Shown in pieces: positions 1 to 6,636 of a DNA stretch of 9,308 bases. Location of the stretch: the NCBI GenBank assembly GCA_964452325.1, contig CAYVLB010000078.1:1-9308 (forward strand). The letters are read 5' to 3'. A program made the translations under genes and the position numbers. The number at the start of each line of letters is the position of its first letter. Within the stretch, counting starts at the first letter, position 1. The notes below the pieces were generated by a model that did not search any database, had not been told where the DNA came from, and saw only the letters and a list, made by a program, of their open reading frames with translations. The DNA is from JALVCQ01 sp964452325 (GTDB lineage: Bacteria > Bacteroidota > Bacteroidia > JAADEI01 > JALVCQ01).

Positions 1-449
1 GTCAAGCCTATTTGTACGAAACCCGACGCCATTTGCTATTTTACTATTGGATTGTGCCACCGGTTTTGATGTTTTGGATCCGTGCTGTTTTCAGTAGCAT
101 AATGCAAGCAGTTGTTATGGTAGTGTTGGTGGTTTTATTGGCGTTTTTTTGGGGGCCGTTACCAATGAGATGGACTGAATGGGTGGCCTTAATCTCCACC
201 ACTGCACTCGGATTTGGATTTTCCTTTGCACTCATCAGTGCCATCGCCCGATTTACCCGCCGCCCTTTTATTATCATGAGTATATTAGGTATCCCCATTA
301 TCATTCCGCTACTATATAGTGCCATTCATCTTCATACGACGTTAATCTCAGGGGCTACATCTATACGATTATGGCTAACTTTGCCCGCCCTGTGGGGGAT
401 TGTGGCTGGTATTGGATCCATCTTGATCCCCCACCTTCAACGTCACTGA
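1..449 (+). CDS. ccmB: Heme exporter protein CcmB, C-terminal part (5' end outside window)
   Basis: This is the membrane subunit of the CcmAB(C)D ABC-type complex, which uses ATP hydrolysis to release heme-loaded CcmE for cytochrome c assembly. The reading frame is open from the left edge (first full codon at 3) and ends with TGA at 447-449. About 148 residues are visible of a family usually near 220, so the N-terminal third is missing. The visible start, YETRRHLLFYYW, fits the family's conserved 'E...G....L...P' region after the first membrane segments. Four strongly hydrophobic segments follow, with the typical GFGFSFALISAIA and SILGIPIIIPLLYSAI stretches characteristic of CcmB. It is followed 5 bases later by ccmC on the same strand. 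The ATPase gene ccmA is not in view. A TTG at 12 is inside the protein and is not a start. The recognition is by family pattern and is confident. Confidence 0.9.
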   Translation, partial: QAYLYETRRHLLFYYWIVPPVLMFWIRAVFSSIMQAVVMVVLVVLLAFFWGPLPMRWTEWVALISTTALGFGFSFALISAIARFTRRPFIIMSILGIPIIIPLLYSAIHLHTTLISGATSIRLWLTLPALWGIVAGIGSILIPHLQRH

Positions 450-454
450 CTAAG

Positions 455-1132
455 ATGAAAGCACATGCTACATGGATGCTATGGGGGGGGATCGTCCTGA
501 TTGGCTATTCGCTGGTTGCCGGGCTGGCGGGCAAAGTTCCCCAGATTCCGATATTGTATGAAAGTATCCGTAATTTCTACTACCATGTACCAATGTGGTT
601 CGCCATGTTAGCAATGTTCCTCATTGGCGTTGTCTATAGTTTGTGGTATCTTTCCTCGGCCTATCCCCGTCACGATCATATGGCAGCTGCCTTTATTGAA
701 ACAGGGATCGTATTCGGTCTGTTAGGACTGATTACAGGTGCAATATGGGCACGGTACACTTGGGGGGCATGGTGGAACAATGACCCCAAGCAAAACGCTT
801 CGGCGATCGTGCTACTCATATACATCGCCTATTTTGTTTTGCGCCATGCAATAACCGATGCAAGCGTGCGTGGACGCGTGGGTGCCGTCTATTCAACTTT
901 TGCTTTTGCTGTAGCGATTCCGTTGTTGTTTATCTTACCGAGAATGACCGATTCACTCCACCCCGGCAGCGGAGGGAATCCTGCTTTTTCTTCCTACGAC
1001 CTTGACTATCAAATGCGCCTTGTGTTTTATCCAGCCGTCATCGGGTGGATATTATTTGGAAGTTGGCTAAGCCACATCAACGGATGCATCCGAGTGCGAA
1101 GACAACAACTAACCATCCTACAAATTGATTAA
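455..1132 (+). CDS. ccmC: Heme handling protein CcmC (CcsA/CcmC family)
   Basis: CcmC is an inner-membrane protein that binds heme at its periplasmic face and attaches it to the chaperone CcmE. The product is 225 residues from the ATG at 455, close to the usual family length, with about six membrane segments. The tryptophan-rich heme-binding WWD-type motif is WGAWWNNDPKQ (residues 103-113). The two conserved histidines expected to ligate heme iron are His44 in FYYHVPMWF and His169 in SLHPGSGG. I chose 455 because a further upstream in-frame ATG at 371 would overlap ccmB by 79 bases and adds a non-homologous leader. The chosen start lies 5 bases after the ccmB stop. A run of eight G (483-490) lies within codons 10-12. 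ccmD follows after 3 bases. Confidence 0.95.
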   Translation: MKAHATWMLWGGIVLIGYSLVAGLAGKVPQIPILYESIRNFYYHVPMWFAMLAMFLIGVVYSLWYLSSAYPRHDHMAAAFIETGIVFGLLGLITGAIWARYTWGAWWNNDPKQNASAIVLLIYIAYFVLRHAITDASVRGRVGAVYSTFAFAVAIPLLFILPRMTDSLHPGSGGNPAFSSYDLDYQMRLVFYPAVIGWILFGSWLSHINGCIRVRRQQLTILQID

Positions 1133-1135
1133 ACC

Positions 1136-1285
1136 ATGGACCTTTCCATATGCAACAAAATGCCAGTCGTAATTACTTCGTTGGTGATTATCATTGCCGG
1201 AATTGCGTTATATAGCTGGGTCCTTTTTCAACGCTTACGGCGAATTGAAAGAGAATTGCAGCAAATTAAATCCAACGACCGATGA
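1136..1285 (+). CDS. ccmD: CcmD-like small membrane protein, 49 residues
   Basis: This short gene fills the space between ccmC and ccmE. It starts at ATG 1136, 3 bases after the ccmC stop, and ends with TGA 1283-1285, overlapping the ccmE start by 4 bases (ATGA). The product has one hydrophobic segment (about residues 10-30, PVVITSLVIIIAGIALYSW) followed by a basic/charged tail, FQRLRRIERELQQIKSNDR, that looks helical. This is the layout of CcmD, a single-pass protein that stabilises or couples the CcmABC complex and allows release of holo-CcmE. CcmD proteins are poorly conserved in sequence, so the assignment rests on size, topology and position between ccmC and ccmE. An internal Met at codon 9 (1160) is an alternative start that would remove a short polar leader containing one Cys. 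Confidence 0.82.
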   Translation: MDLSICNKMPVVITSLVIIIAGIALYSWVLFQRLRRIERELQQIKSNDR

Positions 1286-1683
1286 AAAAGGGGCACTTGG
1301 TCGGACTCATTGCCATGGCGGTGGCTGCCGCCATGTTGGTATATGCACTGGGAGATGCCAGTAGCTATGTCACTTTTGCAGCTGCGTCCAAGCAGCCTGA
1401 ACGTGAATTTCACATTGTGGGCACCTTTGCCAAAGGCAAGCCCATCTATTACGATGCACTGAAAGATCCTAACTACCTAGAGTTTTACCTCACCGATCGT
1501 GATGGACGCACCGCTCGCGTTATCTATCATCAACCCAAGCCGCAAGACTTTGAAAGGGCCGAAGAAGTGGTTATTATCGGCAAGATACAAGACGATTCGA
1601 CTTTTCTTGCATCGAAAATTCTGACCAAATGCCCTTCTAAATACGTAGAAAACGACCTGTCGTCAACTGCCCAGTCTCCATGA
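1282..1683 (+). CDS. ccmE: Cytochrome c maturation heme chaperone CcmE, Cys (CxxxY) type
   Basis: CcmE is a periplasmic heme chaperone, anchored by an N-terminal membrane helix, that binds heme covalently and carries it to CcmF. The 133-residue product has a membrane anchor (about residues 5-24) and then an OB-fold-like beta domain with FHIVGTF (43-49), YLEFYLTDRDG (65-75), KPQDFERAEEVVIIG (86-100) and FLASKILTKCPSKY (108-121). The heme-attachment site is CPSKY, with Cys117 and Tyr121, in place of the His of the classical HxxxY motif. Cys-type CcmE proteins are known from archaea, sulfate reducers and other lineages in a variant often called System I*. The start overlaps ccmD by 4 bases and the stop overlaps ccmF by 4 bases, so translation is probably coupled. 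Confidence 0.95.
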   Translation: MKKGHLVGLIAMAVAAAMLVYALGDASSYVTFAAASKQPEREFHIVGTFAKGKPIYYDALKDPNYLEFYLTDRDGRTARVIYHQPKPQDFERAEEVVIIGKIQDDSTFLASKILTKCPSKYVENDLSSTAQSP

Positions 1684-4082
1684 ATGCCATCCAATACGTA
1701 GGTGAATGGATATGGGCTGCGCAATGGGGCAAGCTCACAATTGCGTTGGCATTCAGTAGCGCCCTACTGGGCATTGTGGCGGGCATCCGTGCCCTTCGCA
1801 ACCCAGATGACCCGTGGGCTTTTCCAATTCTTCGAGCAGTGGTGGGCATTCATGCCATTGCGGTAATGAGCATCGGATTGATCCTATATGTGCTTATCTA
1901 CAATCACCGATTCGAGTTTCATTATGTATGGCAACATAGTTCTATCACTTTACCGGTGAAGTATATCATATCCTCGATGTGGGAAGGGCAGGAAGGGAGC
2001 TTTTGGCTGTGGATGTTGTGGAATAGCGTGTTATTGATGTTTTTGGTACGCAAAGATCGTCCCATCAGCTGGGGGGCAGCGGCAGTGGTATTTATCAGTC
2101 AGGTGATGTTTGCCTCGATGTTGCTCGGTGTAAAAATCGGGGGCCTCAAAGTCGGAAGTAACCCCCTGGTATTGTTGCGGGAGGTCATGGATGCACCCAT
2201 TTTTTCACGGCTCGACTACTTACAATTTATCACCGACGGTACCGGATTAAATCCCCTCCTCCAAAGCTATTGGATGGTGATTCATCCGCCCATCCTATTT
2301 TTAGGGTTTGCAGGAGCTGGAATTCCTTTTGCTATTGCAATTGCCCACCTGATGGCGCCTCGACATCCACATTGGGTGCCACTGCTGCACCGATGGTCTT
2401 TATGGGCGGCTGCTTTCTTGGGCACAGGTATCTTGCTGGGAGCGGCATGGGCCTATGAAGCGCTTAATTTCGGTGGATATTGGGCATGGGATCCGGTCGA
2501 GAATAGCTCGTTGGTCCCATGGATCGTTCTGGTTACCGCTATTCACCTCCTCCTTATCTATCGAGCCCGCAAGGCCTATTTGCGATTGACCCTGTCACTT
2601 TTCCTACTGGCCTATTGGCTCATCTTATATTCCACATTTTTGACGCGTAGCGGTGTGCTAGGCAACGCTTCTGTCCACAGCTTCACCGATATGGGGCTGG
2701 GTGGCCAACTTACCTTCTGGTTAGCCACCTTTGGAATAGGAAGTATCGCCTTGTTAGTCCGCCGCTGGAAAAGCATGGCCACACCAACCATTCCCGATCA
2801 CCTTTATGGACGCGAATTCTGGATGTATGTTGGTGCGTGGGTATTGCTCTTATCTGCATTTCACATTATCACCGTTACCTCTTTGCCCGTTGTCAATAAA
2901 ATACTGGGAACTCAATTGGCGCCTCCTACCGACCCCGTAATCCACTATAACCGCGTACAGCTACCAATTGCAATTGTGGTGTTGTGCCTATCCGCCGTTG
3001 CAATGTTGCTTCAATATCGCCAACAACAAGCCCACTACCTATGGCGTCGAATCGGATGGATTGTTACGTTCTCGCTGCTCATCACCATCCTCACGGAATG
3101 GGCATGGCAATTGAATGTATGGAGTTTTCGCTTATTATCCTTTGCAGGGTGGACGGCATTCATTGGCAATGGATGGATCCTATGGAGTTACCTTCGAAAA
3201 GGCGGTTTTCGGCTGATGGGAGGGGCTTTGGCTCATGTGGGTCTTGCCCTGATGATCTTGGGCGTGTTGGTTTCGTCAGCCAAGAAAACTGTTATTTCGA
3301 AAAACATCGCAGGCATTGACTTCGGGGAAGGTTTTTCTACTCAGAGTAAAATGGAAAATGTACTTATTTTCCAGGATTCTTCGGCATTTGTAGGGCCCTA
3401 TCGTGCCACGTTTGAAGGCACAATAGCCGACCCACCCCTGACCCTTTATCAAGTGCGTTTTGTGGACACTGCTTCGGGCGAATCATTTACCCTGTTTCCA
3501 TCTGCTCAAGTATCACAACAAATGGGGCTCGTTGCTAACCCCGATACTTGGAAATGGTGGGATGGTGACCTTTATGTCCACATTTCAGCCATTCCCGACA
3601 CCATCAACACCGCCACATCCCCCTCAATCCTCACATCCGATACTTTCAACATATCACCATCCGACACTACCTTTATCTGGTACGGCTGGCGAGTACGATT
3701 CCGAGGGATTTACATCCCCTCATCCGCCAATGGCGAAGGTAATGTTCGGGTACGCCTCCGCACCGAATGGCAAGACACCTTCAACGGCACTGTTTTTATT
3801 CTCGAGCCTGAATGGCACCTTCAAGATGGCCGGGTGGAGGTCGTTCCTGCTTCATCAGACCGTCATCACGTTCAGGTAAGGCTTATGGAAATATTGCCCA
3901 GCGAAGAAAAAATTAAGATTGTCTTAGATCAGCTTCAACCCCCGCCCCGATCTTATATCATCCTCAAAGCTATCATGTTTCCTTTTATCAACTTGTTGTG
4001 GATAGGGGCTGCTTTAATGATTAGCGGATTCCTGATCTCGGCAATGGCCCGAAAAGTCCCACGTCCTTTACGAAAAGCATAG
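1680..4082 (+). CDS. ccmF: Cytochrome c heme lyase subunit CcmF
   Basis: CcmF is a multi-pass inner-membrane protein that takes heme from CcmE and, with partner proteins, attaches it to CXXCH motifs of apocytochromes c. The 800-residue product has many membrane helices through about residue 535. The WWD heme motif is GGYWAWDPVENSS (265-277). Conserved histidines are His202 (VIHPPILFLGF), His237 (LLHRWSLWAA), His333 (NASVHSF, just after TFLTRSGVLG) and His519 (LAHVGLALMILGV), the last fitting the transmembrane b-heme ligand. A periplasmic domain spans roughly 535-760 and a final helix lies near 767-788, followed by a basic tail. It is longer than the E. coli protein (about 650), mostly through the periplasmic domain, which includes a Ser/Thr/Pro-rich stretch. 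The ATG start overlaps the ccmE stop (ATGA). No ccmH or ccmG follows. Confidence 0.96.
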   Translation: MNAIQYVGEWIWAAQWGKLTIALAFSSALLGIVAGIRALRNPDDPWAFPILRAVVGIHAIAVMSIGLILYVLIYNHRFEFHYVWQHSSITLPVKYIISSMWEGQEGSFWLWMLWNSVLLMFLVRKDRPISWGAAAVVFISQVMFASMLLGVKIGGLKVGSNPLVLLREVMDAPIFSRLDYLQFITDGTGLNPLLQSYWMVIHPPILFLGFAGAGIPFAIAIAHLMAPRHPHWVPLLHRWSLWAAAFLGTGILLGAAWAYEALNFGGYWAWDPVENSSLVPWIVLVTAIHLLLIYRARKAYLRLTLSLFLLAYWLILYSTFLTRSGVLGNASVHSFTDMGLGGQLTFWLATFGIGSIALLVRRWKSMATPTIPDHLYGREFWMYVGAWVLLLSAFHIITVTSLPVVNKILGTQLAPPTDPVIHYNRVQLPIAIVVLCLSAVAMLLQYRQQQAHYLWRRIGWIVTFSLLITILTEWAWQLNVWSFRLLSFAGWTAFIGNGWILWSYLRKGGFRLMGGALAHVGLALMILGVLVSSAKKTVISKNIAGIDFGEGFSTQSKMENVLIFQDSSAFVGPYRATFEGTIADPPLTLYQVRFVDTASGESFTLFPSAQVSQQMGLVANPDTWKWWDGDLYVHISAIPDTINTATSPSILTSDTFNISPSDTTFIWYGWRVRFRGIYIPSSANGEGNVRVRLRTEWQDTFNGTVFILEPEWHLQDGRVEVVPASSDRHHVQVRLMEILPSEEKIKIVLDQLQPPPRSYIILKAIMFPFINLLWIGAALMISGFLISAMARKVPRPLRKA

Positions 4083-4105
4083 GTTTGCCAGCACTAAATC
4101 ATGTG

Positions 4106-4972
4106 ATGATGATGCCACAATATCGTTCTAAATGGTTGTCCATTGGGATAATAGCCGTAGGAGTAGGACTAAGTACTTGCAAGACTTTGCAGCAAGTAGC
4201 ACAGCCCGAAGTGATCTTCCAGGGGGTCCGTATCGGAAAGATTAGCCTGAAAGGAGCTACTTTAATCGCCCAACTTCAGGTTAAAAATCCCTTACCGGTT
4301 AGTTTGACTATTCCCAAGACCGATTATGAATTTGATGTGGAGGGGAAAAGCCTTTTTGAAGGAACACGCAATAAAAAAGTTGTGATACCTGCCAACAATT
4401 CAACTATCGTAGCACTCCCTTTACGCTTCCAATGGTCCCAATTATGGGAAATTAGCCAAGTATTGCGTGAACAAGACAGTTTTCAGTATGCAGTAAAGGG
4501 GAAAATACACCTCCAGGTATCGGAGTCGCAGCTGATAGCAGTTCCTTTCCAAAGAAAGGGCAAGCTGCCCATTGTACGTCCCCCATCTTTCAGTGTCGAA
4601 GAAAGCAAGTTTGTTCATCTGAGCAAAGAGGGAGCTGAAGCACGGGTTATCGTACGGATGAACAACCCCAATCCTTTCGTGTTGCAAGTCAAGCACCTCA
4701 AAGGGGATGTGATGTTTGCGGGTAATGCAAACGCACAAATGGGAGCATTTCAAGATGAATATGTGATACCTCCCAAAGGGAGTGCTCCTGTCGAGATTCG
4801 GTTTCGAGCTGATTTTTCCAACATAGGCAAAAGCATTGTAGGGATCCTCACTGGATCAGAGGAGCCGACATTTGCTATTCAAGGACATGTGATCACACAT
4901 CTTCCCATCAAAGAGCTTGACCAAAAGGAAGTCGTGTTCCCTTTCAAAATTGGCGGGCAAGTTCATCATTGA
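4106..4972 (+). CDS. Probable lipoprotein with two LEA14/WHy-like domains
   Basis: The product has 288 residues from ATG 4106; ATGs at 4109 and 4112 are equally possible. The TTG at 4085 would only add a polar leader. The N-terminus has a basic stretch, a hydrophobic helix and Cys25 in GVGLSTC, a plausible but imperfect lipobox (Thr at -1), so I infer a lipid-anchored exported protein. Two repeats of about 110 residues follow (about 36-150 and 160-275). Each has the LEA type 2/WHy pattern: a beta-strand leading to an Asn-Pro pair (VKNPLPVSL at 59-67; MNNPNPFVLQV at 185-195), then a beta-sandwich with an 'IP(A/P)...' strand. Such domains are linked to desiccation or stress tolerance and protein or membrane binding, but no bacterial role is settled. 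It lies 23 bases after ccmF and 8 bases before the phosphoesterase gene. Function is unknown. Confidence 0.85.
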   Translation: MMMPQYRSKWLSIGIIAVGVGLSTCKTLQQVAQPEVIFQGVRIGKISLKGATLIAQLQVKNPLPVSLTIPKTDYEFDVEGKSLFEGTRNKKVVIPANNSTIVALPLRFQWSQLWEISQVLREQDSFQYAVKGKIHLQVSESQLIAVPFQRKGKLPIVRPPSFSVEESKFVHLSKEGAEARVIVRMNNPNPFVLQVKHLKGDVMFAGNANAQMGAFQDEYVIPPKGSAPVEIRFRADFSNIGKSIVGILTGSEEPTFAIQGHVITHLPIKELDQKEVVFPFKIGGQVHH

Positions 4973-4980
4973 TCTTAGCC

Positions 4981-5481
4981 ATGGCACTACGTGTTGGAAT
5001 CATCAGTGATACGCACGGGCACATTGATGCAGCAGCCTTGCAACACCTCGAGTCGTGCGACGAGATATGGCATGCAGGAGACATCGACAGCTTATCAGTA
5101 TTGCATGCCTTAGAAAGCCTTGGGTCAACCGTGCGAGCGGTGCATGGCAATGTAGATGGTTCTGAAATTCGATCGATTGTCCCGCCTTTCCAGCAATTCG
5201 CTATAGGCAAGCTCCACATCTTCATCACCCACATTGCGGGATATGGAGAGCAGTTGCCTATTGACCTTATCGACCACTATCACAGCCGGCCGTTTCATGT
5301 GCTGGTATGTGGGCATACGCACATCGCCAAGGTCCGGCGCCTTCAAAACGTAGATGTCCTTTATCTTAATCCCGGTGCGGCGGGAAAATTTGGTCCCCAT
5401 ACCGTTCGAACTTTGCTATTGGGAACAATTGACAATGGGCGGTTTACAGAAATGAATCTTGTAGAACTTGGCCCCAAATGA
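4981..5481 (+). CDS. YfcE/MJ0936-family metallophosphoesterase
   Basis: This is a small (166-residue) calcineurin-like phosphoesterase of the YfcE/MJ0936 type. Family members are di-metal phosphodiesterases, usually active on model substrates, with unclear natural substrates. All metal-binding motifs are present: SDTHG (Asp10, His12), HAGDID (Asp34), GNVDG (Asn57), THIAG (His84) and GHTH (His112, His114), followed by the usual LNPGA (about 127-131). The length is typical for the family and there is no signal peptide, so it is cytoplasmic. I chose ATG 4981, 8 bases after the upstream stop. The TTG at 4969 overlaps the upstream gene and adds only four residues. The stop overlaps the trmD start by 4 bases (ATGA), which suggests coupled translation with trmD. 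The specific substrate cannot be read from the sequence. Confidence 0.93.
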   Translation: MALRVGIISDTHGHIDAAALQHLESCDEIWHAGDIDSLSVLHALESLGSTVRAVHGNVDGSEIRSIVPPFQQFAIGKLHIFITHIAGYGEQLPIDLIDHYHSRPFHVLVCGHTHIAKVRRLQNVDVLYLNPGAAGKFGPHTVRTLLLGTIDNGRFTEMNLVELGPK

Positions 5482-6227
5482 CAATGCGTATTGATATCAT
5501 TTGTTTATTTCCTCGGATCCTGATGCCGTTTTTAGAAGAAGGGGTGATTGGACGTGCTGTGAAAAACCAAAACGCCCACATCGTCTTACACGACCTGTTT
5601 GATGATGCTTTGCCATCTGGACGCCACAAACGCCAAGTCGACGATTATCCTTATGGTGGCGGTGCAGGCATGATCTTGCGGCCAGAACCAATTGCTGCCG
5701 TTATCGATCGCCTTCAATCCGAACGGACCTACGATGAAATTATCTACCTCACTGCTGACGGCCAAACTTTTACCCAATCCATCGCCAACGAGTTATCCTT
5801 GCATCAAAACCTCATTCTATTATGCGGGCGCTACAAGGGTATCGACCAACGCATCCGAGACATCTATGTTACCCGAGAATTATCCATTGGCGACTACGTC
5901 ATCTCGGGCGGAGAGTTGGCTGCAGCTGTGGTGGTTGATACCATTGTTCGGTTGCTACCCGGCGTGCTGGGGAACGAGAGTGCAGCCTTGATGGATTCTT
6001 TCCAAGATGCCTTATTGGATCCGCCATGGTACACCCGTCCGGTTGAATTCAGAGGACATCGCGTTCCCGATATACTTCTTTGCGGTGATCATAAAGCCAT
6101 TGAACAATGGCGCTTTCAACAAGCCATGGAAAAAACCCGTAAGCGGCGCCCCGATCTCTGGGAAAAGTGGCAAACAACCACCAAAGGCTTTCATCAAAAA
6201 TCCTTAAATCCAAATCATCATGCTTGA
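5478..6227 (+). CDS. trmD: tRNA (guanine(37)-N1)-methyltransferase TrmD
   Basis: TrmD methylates G37, next to the anticodon, using S-adenosylmethionine, and prevents +1 frameshifting. It is a SPOUT (knotted) enzyme acting as a dimer. The 249-residue product has the diagnostic motifs in order: FPRILMPFLEEGVIGRA (11-27), DDYPYGGGAGM (55-65), LLCGRYKGIDQR (114-125), SIGDYVISGGE (136-146) and LLPGVLGN (159-166), then DPPWYTRPVEFRG and a basic C-terminal helix region. Everything expected for a working enzyme is present. The start at 5478 overlaps the phosphoesterase stop by 4 bases; ATG 5484 (codon 3) is an alternative. In many bacteria trmD lies with rpsP, rimM and rplS, but here it lies in a ccm-headed operon and is followed by a small unknown gene overlapping it by 8 bases. 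Confidence 0.97.
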   Translation: MTMRIDIICLFPRILMPFLEEGVIGRAVKNQNAHIVLHDLFDDALPSGRHKRQVDDYPYGGGAGMILRPEPIAAVIDRLQSERTYDEIIYLTADGQTFTQSIANELSLHQNLILLCGRYKGIDQRIRDIYVTRELSIGDYVISGGELAAAVVVDTIVRLLPGVLGNESAALMDSFQDALLDPPWYTRPVEFRGHRVPDILLCGDHKAIEQWRFQQAMEKTRKRRPDLWEKWQTTTKGFHQKSLNPNHHA

Positions 6228-6630
6228 TCAAATCAAATCGATGCTTATGCAAAAGGTGGCAGGCGAACTCTCAGAACGATTTGGCCTGTCTGAATCTATG
6301 ATTCAAACCGTGGTGAACCAAGTGATGGAAATCGCTGCGGGCATGCTGACCAACAACAGTTCTCAAAGTGGTGGCATCGCCGGCCTCATGTCGATGGGAC
6401 AACAGCTCTTGGGGGGCAGTAGTAATGAAATGCTTGGTTCGATTGTTAACGCCCTGAAAAGTCAGCTTCCCAGCAAACTGACAGAAACCGGACAGTTCGA
6501 CAATGATACCGCTTCGAAAATTGCTGATAGTGTTATCCCTCAAGTGAAAGACCTCATAAGTAATTTGACGGGTGAGGACAACAATGGCGGCGACGGAATC
6601 ATAGGCAAGTTAGGAGGGCTAATCGGATAA
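6220..6630 (+). CDS. Small Gly/Ser/Asn-rich protein, possibly DUF937-like
   Basis: The product has 136 residues and starts within the end of trmD (8-base overlap), as the last gene of the plus-strand run. There is no signal peptide or membrane segment. The N-terminal half is amphipathic helix (LDQIKSMLMQKVAGELSERF, then MIQTVVNQVMEIAAGML). It is followed by a Gly/Ser/Asn-rich linker, a second helical pair (LGSIVNALKSQL; SKIADSVIPQVKDLISNL) and a Gly-rich end (GIIGKLGGLIG). This composition and the repeating short helices recall DUF937 (YidB-like) proteins of Bacteroidota, but I see only general similarity. The protein is acidic and Met-rich at the start. Intact length, a clear ATG and the tight overlap support a real gene. 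Function is unknown. Confidence 0.85.
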   Translation: MLDQIKSMLMQKVAGELSERFGLSESMIQTVVNQVMEIAAGMLTNNSSQSGGIAGLMSMGQQLLGGSSNEMLGSIVNALKSQLPSKLTETGQFDNDTASKIADSVIPQVKDLISNLTGEDNNGGDGIIGKLGGLIG

Positions 6631-6636
6631 CGCATT

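Noticed and set aside
12..14. TTG as a start of ccmB
   Set aside because: The frame is open upstream to the window edge and the residues there continue the CcmB pattern, so this is an internal Leu codon.
144..155. T7G5 run in ccmB as a programmed frameshift site
   Set aside because: The frame continues normally as Ala-Phe-Phe-Trp-Gly-Pro through a membrane helix, and no alternative frame product or downstream structure is apparent.
371..454. Upstream in-frame ATG extending ccmC by 28 codons
   Set aside because: It would overlap ccmB by 79 bases, and the added leader does not look like CcmC. ATG 455, 5 bases after the ccmB stop, gives the normal length.
4085..4105. TTG start for the LEA2-like lipoprotein
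   Set aside because: It adds only a short polar leader, and three ATGs follow at 4106, 4109 and 4112, directly before a normal lipoprotein signal.
4442..4753. Minus-strand open frame of 103 codons inside the LEA2-like gene
   Set aside because: Antisense shadow of a supported gene, with no domain features or start context.
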